DNA of 64,000 bases from contig KE356560.1 of the NCBI GenBank assembly GCA_000415965.1, forward strand, positions 2,251,750 through 2,315,749, read 5' to 3'. The translations under genes were made by a program, and so were the position numbers. Below are positions 55,300 to 64,000 of this stretch, piece by piece. The stretch comes from Haloquadratum walsbyi J07HQW1 (lineage in GTDB: Archaea > Halobacteriota > Halobacteria > Halobacteriales > Haloferacaceae). Positions within the stretch are counted from its first letter, which is position 1. Each line of letters begins with the position of its first letter. A model generated the notes under the pieces. The model saw nothing but the letters and a program-made list of their open reading frames with translations. It was not told the DNA's origin and searched no databases.

Positions 55300-56613
55300 A
55301 TGGTTCTTGGTATTGAGTCTAATATTGACTCTCGAATTCTCGCTCTTGCAATAGCGCGGATGGTTGATGCGCTTGCGAATTCGTTTTTAGTTGTTGTTCT
55401 TCCATTGTATATTGGGAGTCAACTCGTTTCGCTGCCAGCATTTGTAGGTACGACTGTGCAGTTTGGATCGGTCCCATTTACCCTGACACCCGAATTGCTT
55501 ATTGGGGTCGTCCTCTCGTTGTTCGGGTTTCTAAATAGCCTTGGACAGCCATTTACCGGGTCACTATCTGATCAGACAGGAAAACGAAAACTGTTTTTAC
55601 TTACTGGGCTCGCGCTTGTCGCCATCGGAAGTGCAGGATATATTTTCTTTACTGATTATCTCTCGGTCGTTCTCATGCGTGCACTTCAGGGCATCGGGGC
55701 AGCATTCACCATTCCTGTCACGGTTGCACTCGTAAATGAACTCTCTGCAGCGGATAATCGGGGAGGAAACTTTGGACTATTCAATACGTTTCGGCTCTTA
55801 GGGTTCGGTATGGGACCCCTCGTCGCTGGAGGGGTTGTTGCCGCTGGACCATATTCGCTATTGAGTCTGGGAATCCCACTTGCGATTTCTGGATTTGACG
55901 CTGCATTTATCATTGCTGTCGCAGGAGCGCTTCTGAGTTTTCTACTCATTGCGACGCTCATTAGCGACCCAGAGCAAGCAAACGAGCAGGCAGCTGAGGA
56001 TATCAGTATTCGTGTTCGGAGCACCGATGGGACTGGGCTTGACCCTGTCTTTGCGCTCGGTGTCGCAACGGTCGTTATGGCACTCGGACTCGCGATTTAT
56101 GCACCACTGGCGAACAGTATCAACGCGCGTCTTAACCAGGGAACATTCCTTTTCTCACTGCAGTTTGGGGCGACTGTCTTCGCGAATGTGTTGTTTCAAC
56201 TTCCACTTGGGCGATTAAGTGATACGTATGGACGACGTCCATTTCTTGTTTGGGGATTTGTCCTTCTTCTTCCTGCGACGCTTATTCAGGGATTTCTTAC
56301 CTCCTCATTACTGATGATTGTCGCACGATTTATCCAGGGAATTGCCGTCGCAGCAGTCTTTGCTCCCTCACTTGCACTCGCTGGTGATCTTGCCGGTGAC
56401 GGTGAATCTGGGTCAACACTCTCATTACTCACGATGGGATTTGGGCTCGGAATTGCCTTTGGAACGTTATTCTCGGGAATCCTCGTTGGATTTGGATTTG
56501 CAACGCCATTTGTCGTCGCAACGGTGCTAAGTGCTGGTGGATTAATACTTGTCTATACACAGGTCGGTGAGCCAACAAATGTTGAACAGCCAACACCAAC
56601 ACCGGGGGACTGA
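55300..56613 (+). CDS. Major facilitator superfamily transporter
   Basis: 437 residues from the ATG at 55300 (a GTG directly precedes it). Twelve membrane helices in two halves. The MFS loop 2-3 signature is GSLSDQTGKRKLFLLTG and its second-half equivalent GRLSDTYGRRPFLVWG. The drug/metabolite antiporter-like motif RALQGIGAAFTIPVTVALV follows. The central loop carries the acidic DPEQANEQAAEDISI. Substrate unknown; similar carriers export drugs or sugars. The tail ends PTPTPGD. Followed by a tnpB relic 90 bases downstream. Confidence 0.92.
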   Translation: MVLGIESNIDSRILALAIARMVDALANSFLVVVLPLYIGSQLVSLPAFVGTTVQFGSVPFTLTPELLIGVVLSLFGFLNSLGQPFTGSLSDQTGKRKLFLLTGLALVAIGSAGYIFFTDYLSVVLMRALQGIGAAFTIPVTVALVNELSAADNRGGNFGLFNTFRLLGFGMGPLVAGGVVAAGPYSLLSLGIPLAISGFDAAFIIAVAGALLSFLLIATLISDPEQANEQAAEDISIRVRSTDGTGLDPVFALGVATVVMALGLAIYAPLANSINARLNQGTFLFSLQFGATVFANVLFQLPLGRLSDTYGRRPFLVWGFVLLLPATLIQGFLTSSLLMIVARFIQGIAVAAVFAPSLALAGDLAGDGESGSTLSLLTMGFGLGIAFGTLFSGILVGFGFATPFVVATVLSAGGLILVYTQVGEPTNVEQPTPTPGD

Positions 56614-56702
56614 AATAATACTCCAGAGGTTCGCACGTTTCGGCATCGTCTGAACTGATTTTGAATGTTACCCCGCACACGGTGGTACGGGGAATCCTGC
56701 CC

Positions 56703-57890
56703 TCACGAGGGCAGGCTTCTTGTTTCGATGACGTGACTTGCAGACACAGACTCGAAATGAGTCGTCTCCGTAGTGGTCACAGTCTCCACAGGCGTAGATT
56801 CGGGCCATCCCAGCCCTCACTCAGAAAAGCCTCTCTGCAAGACGTTCATCGCCGCGTTCGTGTCCCTATCCGTCTCTACACCACACCGAGCGCACTCTTT
56901 GGTAGTACCTCGTGTTTCGACCTGCACGACGTGACAGCCGTGCAGGTCGCCTTTGTATTCGAGGAGGGTGATGAACTGTCGCCACGCCGCATCCTGTTTA
57001 TTCCGAGCGTTCCCGTCGCTCTGAAGCATTCCTGCTACGTTGAGGTCTTCCACGAACACGGCGTCGTACTCCTCGACGAGCCACGTCGTGAGTTTGTGCT
57101 GATAGTCCAGCACCTTCCGCTGGATACCACGTTTGACTTTGGCAACTTCTCGGCGTTGTTTCTCCCAGTTGTTCAACCCGTGTTCTTTCCGCGAGAGTTT
57201 GCGTTGCTCCCGCCGAAGACACTCGTAGTCGTCTTCGAGGTTGAGCCAATCTACGGTCTTCCCGTCGCTGGTGTGGATATAGTTGAGGATCCCGAGGTCA
57301 ATTCCGACGCTGTTACTCGCGTCCAACTCGTCCACGTCAGGTTTCTCGGGCGTGTGTTCGTCGTCGGCCTCTAGCCCGAAGGAGACGAACCACTCACCAG
57401 TCGTTTCTTTCTTGAATGTGACCTCTTTGATAGTGGCGTGGTCGGGAATCGGACGCGAGTATTGGATTTTCACCCACCCAATTTTACTGAAGCGGAGGTA
57501 TGCGCGCTTGTCGTGGGCCCTCTTTTCATCGAGGTCGAAACCAAACTGGCTGTACGCCACGCTTCGATACTCACTGGGTGCTTGCCGCTTGAGCCGACCG
57601 ACGGTGTATCCTTTCTCTTTGAGTTCGCTGAGGACGGTGAGGCTGTGGTGGAAGCGAGTGACAGTAGCTTGCGCGGCTTTCGAGTATAGTTCACCGAATA
57701 TTGACCACTGTTGTTTCCACATGGGGGGTTTGTTGTTCTGGTCGTGCTCACTCGGTTTGTCGTCCGCTGGACTGTTCTCGTAGTCCCATCAGACGTGGTT
57801 GTAGAGTTAGCGATGAACGTCGAGGTGATGTTCCAGTCGCTCCGCTACCTCTTCTGTCGTATAAGCACGGTAGCGGTGACTGTACTCCAT
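56703..57890 (-). pseudogene. tnpB: tnpB (IS1341 type), three in-frame stops and a zinc-ribbon deletion
   Basis: A single frame runs from the ATG at 57890 (MEYSHRYRAYTTEEVAERLE) to the stop at 56703. It is broken by TAA at codon 28 and TGA at codon 34, both explicable by C-to-T changes of CAA and CGA, and by TGA at 56817-56819 after GFSE. The RuvC Asp (VGIDLGILNY), Glu (VFVEDLNVAG) and last Asp (TDRDTNAAMN) remain. The zinc ribbon is CARCGVETDRD, lacking ~22 residues and one CxxC pair, as if two CxxCGxET blocks had recombined. The longest open part (56817-57722) could still make a 301-residue protein. End hairpin CCTGCCCTCACGAGGGCAGG lies at the 3' end. Confidence 0.9.
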
Positions 57891-57939
57891 CGCTGTCTGT
57901 TGGTTAGGGATATATTCAGTTAATGATTTGTGTCACGAG

Positions 57940-57990
57940 TTGTCGGCTTCATCCCCGACCACGGCGGGTCGGGGTATTCGCCTCGCTGAC
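57940..57990. repeat. Left-end hairpin of the tnpB element
   Basis: CATCCCCGACCACGGCGGG and TCGGGGTATTCGCC form a palindrome ~50 bases upstream of the tnpB start, in the position of an IS605-type left-end hairpin. Confidence 0.5.
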
Positions 57991-58155
57991 CAGTATAAAG
58001 GGGTCATTAATCAAGACACAGTTCTCAAGAAGATGAAACAATGAATACGTACTCAGGTTTAATATCTCTCGCAGTGATTCCTTTGGTAACTCATGTTGAA
58101 TTCAGTAAATTAAAATCAGTGTTGATGCGTTATTTCATACATAAGACAGTGTCTC

Positions 58156-58866
58156 ATGCGGACTTCACTCAATCCGACCACAGAACAATGCACACAAACT
58201 GAATCACACAGACTCATACCGACATCAGTGGTCTCACCCTCACTTTGGCGTCTGACCCGAAATCGATACGGACGAGCGATATACGACTTCCTTGCACAAG
58301 TTGGTATTACGGCGACGGCTATGCGTGAGTATGTCGCTGACTTGCCAGATGACACAATCCCAGAGATTGATCACATAATAAGGACAGACGACTCATTACA
58401 CGAATCTGCGTGCGAATGGACATCTCAGTCGAATCCACAATTTACTGTTGTTAGTTGTCCTGATGCAGTCGCATCCCTTGATGCGCCATTAGCGGAGAAA
58501 CTTCCAACTAAAATCGCCTTTGTAGTCCGTGAAAACGGTGCTACCCGGGGATATTTGTTCATCTCAGTTAATACGACCGTTCCGATTGATGTTCTTGATT
58601 GCGAGCTCTCATTCGACGGTGGATATATCCGCCGTGTGTACGTCGATCAGACGCATCGTAATCGCGGAGTCGCAACCGCACTCATTACCGCTGCAAACCG
58701 ATATGCTGCTGCTCTTGGTGCAACCCAAACGACAGCACTCGTTGCAATTGATAACCGACCATCACAAGCACTGTTTGAGACGTGTGACTTTAGGGCTCGT
58801 CGCACCCGATTGTACGCTCGTGTTGGACCAGTCTCAATCCGTCGTCAACTGCCAACTACACAATAG
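58156..58866 (+). CDS. GNAT family N-acetyltransferase
   Basis: 236 residues. An N-terminal ~110-residue region (SLWRLTRNRYGRAIYDFLAQ onward) is not typical of the family. The GNAT core is clear: VVRENGATRGYLFISVNT, YIRRVYVDQTHRNRGVATAL with the acetyl-CoA loop RNRGVA, and AIDNRPSQALFETCDFRARR. It probably acetylates an amine on a protein, amino acid or small molecule; the acceptor is unknown. Same strand as the phosphatidyltransferase 71 bases on, so a shared transcript is possible. Confidence 0.85.
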   Translation: MRTSLNPTTEQCTQTESHRLIPTSVVSPSLWRLTRNRYGRAIYDFLAQVGITATAMREYVADLPDDTIPEIDHIIRTDDSLHESACEWTSQSNPQFTVVSCPDAVASLDAPLAEKLPTKIAFVVRENGATRGYLFISVNTTVPIDVLDCELSFDGGYIRRVYVDQTHRNRGVATALITAANRYAAALGATQTTALVAIDNRPSQALFETCDFRARRTRLYARVGPVSIRRQLPTTQ

Positions 58867-58937
58867 TACTATCCATCAATATAGATGTCTCCTAAGTAAA
58901 TAGTTCACAGAGTAGTATTATACCGACAACGATAATT

Positions 58938-59645
58938 ATGTACTCGTGTGGATGTCGAGTGAAATTCGAGAGACAATTAAAGGGGTATATCAACGGTTTG
59001 ACACAGCAACGTACCGTGTGCCTGACACAGGTGACCGAATTAACATTCGTGATCGCCGGTGCAGACTATATTAGCCTCAGCGCCCTGTTATTTGGATGGG
59101 CGAGTGCTTTGTTATTCGTCCGTGGTGAGCCGAACTGGGGCGTTATTGTTATGTTTACTGCGTTTGGCTTCGACAAGCTTGATGGATGGTACGCACGGCG
59201 AACAGGTAACACATCACCGTTTGGTCGACAAGTAGACTCGTTTATTGATGTTTTCGCATATCTCGTCCCTGCAGCGCTATTATATCATCTCACACTTGCC
59301 CCGAATCTCCTTGCAAGCATTGCTGTTGGATTCTGCATCCTCTCATTTGGTGGACTCAGACTTGTACGACACAACAGCGACGGGTTTGGTTCAGATGATA
59401 ATGTCAGCTACTACCATGGAACGACGGTTGTCCACACAAATATCATTGTTCTCTTGAGCTATCTTCCTCATTCAGTTATTGGAATCTGGAATGGATGGAT
59501 TGCTGGGATTGTGATTATCGCTGTCTGCCCATTGATGATCTCGGATTATAAAGCAAAAAAAACGACTGCGAGTCATATTCGTGCCGCGATACTTATTGCG
59601 ATTGTTACATTGTTTGCACTCGCAATTGAAACTGGATATCTATAA
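58938..59645 (+). CDS. CDP-alcohol phosphatidyltransferase family protein
   Basis: 235 residues. The full family signature is present: DGWYARRTGNTSPFGRQVD plus SFID, i.e. D-G-X2-A-R-X8-G-X3-D-X3-D, which binds CDP-lipid and Mg2+. Six to seven membrane helices (ADYISLSALLFGWASALLF first). The enzyme joins a polar alcohol (serine, glycerol phosphate or inositol) to CDP-archaeol in polar lipid synthesis; archaetidylserine synthase is the nearest guess. The first ~35 residues (MYSCGCRVKFERQLKG) are unusual; a TTG at 58998 is an alternative start. Confidence 0.88.
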   Translation: MYSCGCRVKFERQLKGYINGLTQQRTVCLTQVTELTFVIAGADYISLSALLFGWASALLFVRGEPNWGVIVMFTAFGFDKLDGWYARRTGNTSPFGRQVDSFIDVFAYLVPAALLYHLTLAPNLLASIAVGFCILSFGGLRLVRHNSDGFGSDDNVSYYHGTTVVHTNIIVLLSYLPHSVIGIWNGWIAGIVIIAVCPLMISDYKAKKTTASHIRAAILIAIVTLFALAIETGYL

Positions 59646-59873
59646 CTCATCATCGACATGACACCGCTCATCTCAATTGCGCTTTCGGCCACCCTATATT
59701 TTCATTTGGAACCCACAGACTTCAGACTAGATCTCAGATGAACGCAAAATACACATCACCCACACGGATATCTCAGCCATGCACTATCGGTCCATAACAC
59801 CAATACTGGCAATTAACGGTCGTCTCACGCAGTTTTATCACTCGAATACATCATATATATGATATAATTGAAC

Positions 59874-60629
59874 ATGATTGTACTCTCTGTATTATTACTT
59901 TCTGAAACCCGGCGACAAACGCTTGTGATCGGTGTCATTGACCTCATGATTATGATTTTTACTGGGATTGGTGTGGTTATGTTGCTGCCTGTGGAACAAA
60001 CAATTGTTCCTGTCGTTGTTGATACATTGGGTCTTATCGCTCTGGTTGAGCAGATTGTGGATCCAGCATGGGTTCGAACACAATTAGCAGCGCTTGGTTC
60101 TGTGGCACCAGTTGGATTTATTCTTCTTCAAGCACTGCAAGTGATTATTGCACCAATCCCGGGACAGATTCTTGGTAGTATTGCCGGCGTACTCTTCGGC
60201 ACACTACATGGCACAGTGTATAGCCTCATCGGTGTTGGAGTCGGGAGCACTGTTGTGTTCATCTTTGCCCGTCGTATTGGTCGTCCCGCCATTCAACGCT
60301 TCTTCGATCTCGATCGATTTTCACGGTGGGATGAACAGTTAATAGATGGTAATGGTGGTGTTGCACTCCTATTTGGCGCATTCTTACTGCCAATGTTTCC
60401 CGATGATCTGCTATGCTTTGTTGCTGGACTCTCTAATATTCGACTGCGAACATTCATTATTCTTGTTCTCACCGGGCGTGCACCGACATTCGTACTGGCT
60501 GCATATGCCGGCTCGAATGTCATAGATGGTCGTATCATTCTATTTATTACGACTGTGAGTGTTGTGATACTCCTGTGGAGTTTTGTTCACTACTATCGTG
60601 ATCGATTTATCGATTTGATAGGACAATGA
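59874..60629 (+). CDS. TVP38/TMEM64 (VTT-domain) membrane protein
   Basis: 251 residues from the ATG at 59874; a TTG at 59868 is possible. Two N-terminal helices, then the VTT domain: LQVIIAPIPGQILGSIAGVLFG, VGSTVVFIFARRIGRPAIQRF and FLLPMFPDDLLCFVAGLSNI. The domain resembles DedA/VTT lipid scramblase-type proteins with two re-entrant loops. Follows the phosphatidyltransferase on the same strand (228 bases), fitting a membrane-lipid theme. A TATA-like run (CATATATATGATATAA) lies just upstream. Confidence 0.87.
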   Translation: MIVLSVLLLSETRRQTLVIGVIDLMIMIFTGIGVVMLLPVEQTIVPVVVDTLGLIALVEQIVDPAWVRTQLAALGSVAPVGFILLQALQVIIAPIPGQILGSIAGVLFGTLHGTVYSLIGVGVGSTVVFIFARRIGRPAIQRFFDLDRFSRWDEQLIDGNGGVALLFGAFLLPMFPDDLLCFVAGLSNIRLRTFIILVLTGRAPTFVLAAYAGSNVIDGRIILFITTVSVVILLWSFVHYYRDRFIDLIGQ

Positions 60630-61752
60630 TAACATATTGAGGAGAAAGCCCCGCTGCTTAACCCGAGGCTTCACTCCACGGACCACCAACAATTATACCC
60701 TGATATTCTGCACGATACACTTCGAAGTCTCATAGCTCGGTCCATCTCATCTCATTCACTTTCACGGTGCAACGAGTGACAATATGCCTCTCGTCTCTAC
60801 TGTGATACCAGACAATTCGGTATTATCAACTGGAAAAACGGCGACCTCGGCAAATGCGTGACGACAACCAATATTAATTATGCACTCTGCACAGCGATTC
60901 AGAACCAAACTGTTCGGGAAACGGAATCCGGCTACAGCAATGACAGAGCAGGTTGCGACTGAGAGACTCAACAGTTCGTTATCAAGAACTAAAATTAGGA
61001 ACTCGAGACAACCAGGAATTATCTCGACAGTGATATGCGCCTATCGAAGTGCACGATGAGATTCTATTTTCTCTGGCACAATAGACCGACCAATTAACTG
61101 TGAGACGAGGATGCGTCTGCAGGTATATCGTCATGGCGACGACTGGTTCTGTCCGTTCGATATCGAGTAGGTCCCAGCATCGGGTGGAACGCCTATCCGT
61201 GTTGGTATCGGTGACCGGTGATGGGGCGAAACACATTCGGTAGAAAATACATTTCATTCCATGCGCGATTCATCTCAAAAGGGGGTGCGTCTCGCGAACG
61301 TAATCGTGTCATATTTATGTCAATAACAATGACTGCGTCGAATCAAAACCTAACTCACGGGTTCTCCTGTCGTCTAGTCACCTTTACAGAATAGTTCCAA
61401 AACCCTGTCATTCGGATGGAAGACCTCGATATCAGTAACAATAGCTCACAATCACACTGTCAGTCACAACGCAGATGCTACCCTTTAGTATCCCACGTGA
61501 AATAATATTTAGGAGTCGAAGAAACGCGTAGCCTCCATATTCACTTCGTAAAATTCGCATGCTTTCATATGAGGAGGGTGTCAACTCGTAGTATGATGAG
61601 AAATTCTAACAGCAGCGTTCCATCGTAACTAACACAGAGATATTGTCTGAAACGTTCACCATGCTCACTTTCGTCCGATTGCTGCAGTGGCTCATAGCCC
61701 ATCAACGGCTGACGCCGCAGGTTTTTATCATCATATACCTACTTTCATATAT
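60630..61752. other. 1.1-kb spacer with decayed DNA
   Basis: AAGCCCCGCTGC and CCCGAGGCTTCACTCC at 60648-60677 are a worn copy of the CCTCGGGG hairpin. The minus strand at ~60765-60960 reads CAECIINIGCRHAFAEVAVF, which might be the remains of a zinc-ribbon protein, but nothing longer supports it. No other gene, RNA or repeat recognised. Confidence 0.4.
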
Positions 61753-62088
61753 ATGCCTCCGGATATCGACTCTACTGATTCCCGTCCCGTTGATTCACAG
61801 GACCCGACATCATCAGGAGATACGTTTGGCGTTGGAATACATGTTACCGAGTCAGATCTTCAGTTTGTTGTTCATGTCCCATCTGATATTGACTCAGGAT
61901 GGACTGACCCGACAACATTTCAAACACAAATCGAGACAATTGTTTGGAACCACCTCGAAAAGTCAACTGTCCTTACGCGCCTCGCAAAACAGCATGACGC
62001 TGGAACAACCGTTTCACTCGGTCGGGTAACACTTACGCCAGATGGGACAGTTCACCAGATATCTCTGATCAATAGTGAGGAACTGTGA
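61753..62088 (+). CDS. Hypothetical acidic protein, first of an overlapping pair
   Basis: 111 residues from the ATG at 61753 (MPPDIDSTDSRPVDS); a longer start at 61687 adds sequence unlike the rest. Acidic leader, then a compact alpha-beta domain (FGVGIHVTESDLQFVVHVPS, TQIETIVWNHLEKSTVL, TVSLGRVTLTPDGTVHQI). The final residues overlap the GTG start of the next gene (GTGA), so the two are translationally coupled. Function unknown; the pair is probably conserved in haloarchaea. Confidence 0.65.
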   Translation: MPPDIDSTDSRPVDSQDPTSSGDTFGVGIHVTESDLQFVVHVPSDIDSGWTDPTTFQTQIETIVWNHLEKSTVLTRLAKQHDAGTTVSLGRVTLTPDGTVHQISLINSEEL

Positions 62089-62909
62089 CCACTTCATCAC
62101 CAGATCAATCACCTATTGAGATAATTATCAATACCACTCTCAAACAAGCACTTACTATCGAGAGACCGGTAAACAAACCATCACCTCATGATGCTCATGA
62201 CGCTGATGACCGTATGGATGACGCGGATCTCACTACCGACAATAGAGATGCTACTGGAGCTAACAGCACGATGATAACAACGGCGACAAGAGTGAATTCA
62301 GCGAATGCTGATACGGCTGCTGATCAAAAAAAGACATCCGTTACAGCGAGTGAATCACAATCCGATACTCAGGAATCAACGATTGTCAGTACCCGACGCC
62401 ACCTTGCTGTTGCCGGAGCTCTCATACGAACGATATCGCAAACGGCAGGTTCGACACCTCCTGAATCCAGTACTAATACTCGTACTTGTCGCCATCCGAA
62501 TACAAATACAAATTCCACGGATGTCAACTGTCATGACGGATCGTCATCGACACTGCCGATCGAACCAGATGCCGAAAGGATACCAATGCCAAGTCCAGAA
62601 GCTGATACAAATACAAACAGAGATCAAGCAACCCCCACGCCAGAAGGGTCACTCCTCAGCGCACTCTTAACAAGTACAATGATTGCACATGCGCTTAACT
62701 CTTCGATGAACCACGCGAGTGACCCATGGAATCCCTCGTCTCTTGACTTCTATCAGATGTCTTCCCTATTTAGATCCGATCGATCATCACTCATTATTAC
62801 CGGTGCAGCAGCTGCCTGTCGTCGATTCGATGTCGAAGTCAAAACTGTTGCTTCACGAGCGCAAATTCCATATGAAACACTCACAGAACATCTCAAAAAA
62901 TCCGAGTGA
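62085..62909 (+). CDS. Hypothetical protein with disordered centre and helix-turn-helix-like end
   Basis: 274 residues from a GTG overlapping the previous stop. Short start (IEIIINTTLKQALTIERP), a ~150-residue Asp/Thr/Ser/Asn-rich disordered middle, including STRRHLAVAGALIRTI and TNTNSTDV runs, then a conserved-looking end. SLLSALLTSTMIAHALNSS is a hydrophobic helix, and SLIITGAAAACRRFDVEVKT with VASRAQIPYETLTEHLKK resembles a DNA-binding helix-turn-helix or a TFB-type cyclin repeat end. A regulatory role for the pair is inference. It is convergent with the rRNA operon. Confidence 0.65.
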   Translation: MTTSSPDQSPIEIIINTTLKQALTIERPVNKPSPHDAHDADDRMDDADLTTDNRDATGANSTMITTATRVNSANADTAADQKKTSVTASESQSDTQESTIVSTRRHLAVAGALIRTISQTAGSTPPESSTNTRTCRHPNTNTNSTDVNCHDGSSSTLPIEPDAERIPMPSPEADTNTNRDQATPTPEGSLLSALLTSTMIAHALNSSMNHASDPWNPSSLDFYQMSSLFRSDRSSLIITGAAAACRRFDVEVKTVASRAQIPYETLTEHLKKSE

Positions 62910-62932
62910 AAATTTTTATTCTCACGTCGAAA
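62910..62932 (+). terminator. Probable terminator of the 61.8-62.9 kb gene pair
   Basis: GTGAAAATTTTTATTCTCAC directly after the stop codon: an imperfect inverted repeat with a T5 run, as seen at archaeal transcript ends. Confidence 0.45.
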
Positions 62933-63033
62933 CCTGCAGTATCGATGTGATAATCAGACAACTGTTTCTAAAGGAAAGCGTATCCGTCATCTAACGACAA
63001 TATTCGCTATGCGTACATAGATTGGCTACTTAT

Positions 63034-63052
63034 AGAAAAAGTATGAAAAGCA
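63034..63052 (-). terminator. Terminator of the rRNA operon
   Basis: On the minus strand the DNA after 5S reads CTTTTCATACTTTTTC: two T runs within 20 bases of the 5S end. No tRNA-Cys gene follows, although one is found at this place in many haloarchaeal rRNA operons. Confidence 0.6.
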
Positions 63053-63170
63053 AGGCGGCGATGAAGCGCTCCCAGAGGATCTCTCACTCCAGTACGTGCC
63101 CCAACGCTTGCAGACTTAACCACTGTGTTCGGGATGGGTACAGGTGTTTCCCTGCCGCTCTGGCCGCCTC
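63053..63170 (-). rRNA. 5S ribosomal RNA
   Basis: Minus strand from ~63170: GAGGCGGCCAGAGCGGCAGG, ACCCATCCCGAACAC, GTTAAG and GTACTGGAGTGAGAGATC, closing with CGCCGCC, which pairs with the 5' GGCGGC. These are conserved 5S blocks in the right order. Ends are placed by helix I pairing and may be off by a few bases. Confidence 0.93.
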
Positions 63171-63564
63171 AAATCCGAACTCACGGAATCGAACCGTGGC
63201 ATCCTTCTGATCTCCTTCTCTTCTGATCTGATATCGGATACTCGAACCATCGCTCGGTTATCCCGCGTCTCTATTTCTGGTTCTGGTTCTGGTTCTGGCT
63301 TGTGTATGCGTGTGCATTCTGGATCTGTCTTGTGTGTCCGTGTCCGTATATACGCGTGTAATCCAGCTTCCGCCTGAACCCGCTCACGCAGGTTCCAGTG
63401 GAGTGAGTTGTAGTATGTGTACAATCAACCCAATCGGAATCGTCTCTCAGTCGTCTGTGAGACGACTCAACTCGATATGGATATGAGTATTGTCTGACTT
63501 TTCGTATACCATCTGATATACTCTAATACGATACGATATGATATGTATAATATGATATGATATG
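63171..63564. other. 23S-5S intergenic spacer
   Basis: ~395 bases, longer than is usual for this spacer. It holds a GGTTCT hexamer repeat (~63279-63298), a GTGTGC/GTGTCC-rich part and, next to 23S, an A+T repeat of GATATGATAT units (~63530-63562). That repeat probably belongs to the 23S processing stem. No tRNA is present. Confidence 0.6.

Positions 63565-64000
<436 letters not shown>

Noticed and set aside
56661..57783. Long plus-strand frames over the tnpB pseudogene
   Set aside because: They are antisense to a recognisable TnpB with catalytic motifs; no independent evidence supports them.
60762..60971. Minus-strand Cys-containing frame as a zinc-ribbon protein
   Set aside because: Only one CxxC is clear, the frame has no acidic character and no good start; left as decayed DNA.

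Overview
The window is chromosomal DNA from an extremely halophilic archaeon. Base composition is near 50% G+C, low for a haloarchaeon. Proteins are acidic and Asp/Thr/Ser-rich. Long stretches of decayed sequence lie between genes. This combination fits Haloquadratum walsbyi or a close relative. The species call is inference. The haloarchaeal call is firm, from a plant-type halophilic ferredoxin, TFE, archaeal RNase P, SBDS, aTrm56 and archaeal rRNA.

Layout. 1-8.7 kb, mostly minus strand: 5' part of fumC, a BolA-family gene, a small membrane protein, and a peptide ABC transporter operon (fused ATPase, Tat lipoprotein, two permeases). 8.8-19 kb: conserved haloarchaeal proteins, MutY, a 37-residue membrane peptide, a CinA/MoCF protein, a DUF5803 lipoprotein, tfe with DUF2110 in ATGA overlap, aTrm56, a D-amino-acid-oxidase-like flavoprotein and a sugar epimerase. 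19-29.5 kb: DUF2797, a Gly-rich protein, a nucleoside hydrolase, two GT4 glycosyltransferases, an rnp4/yhbY/mscS cluster and an HD hydrolase, interrupted by relics of IS1341-type (TnpB-only) elements. 29.5-36.9 kb: a graveyard of TnpB elements, including an intact DUF2080 gene in front of a broken tnpB, with tatA and tRNA-Arg(CCT) embedded. 36.9-43.5 kb: UspA, a divergent Nramp-family carrier, and a gapB / PEP-synthase-like pair. 45-56.6 kb: MATE carrier, glycosyltransferase, RibD-type reductase, thioredoxin, SBDS, ferredoxin, membrane proteins, MFS carrier. 56.7-64 kb: a third tnpB pseudogene, GNAT, CDP-alcohol phosphatidyltransferase, VTT protein, an overlapping pair of hypotheticals, then 5S and the 3' end of 23S rRNA on the minus strand.

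Points of most interest. (1) A PEP-synthase-like protein has the phospho-His and PEP-binding domains but no ATP-grasp domain, and Thr replaces the usual active-site Cys; it is operonic with type II GAPDH. (2) Three tnpB genes are dead in different ways, while at least five copies of one element end and seven copies of a CCTCGGGG hairpin remain as repeats, including one that supplies the stop codon of mscS. (3) An Nramp-family carrier lacks the usual metal-binding motifs. (4) Asp/Thr/Glu-rich low-complexity inserts, encoded by short DNA repeats, appear in many otherwise conserved enzymes.
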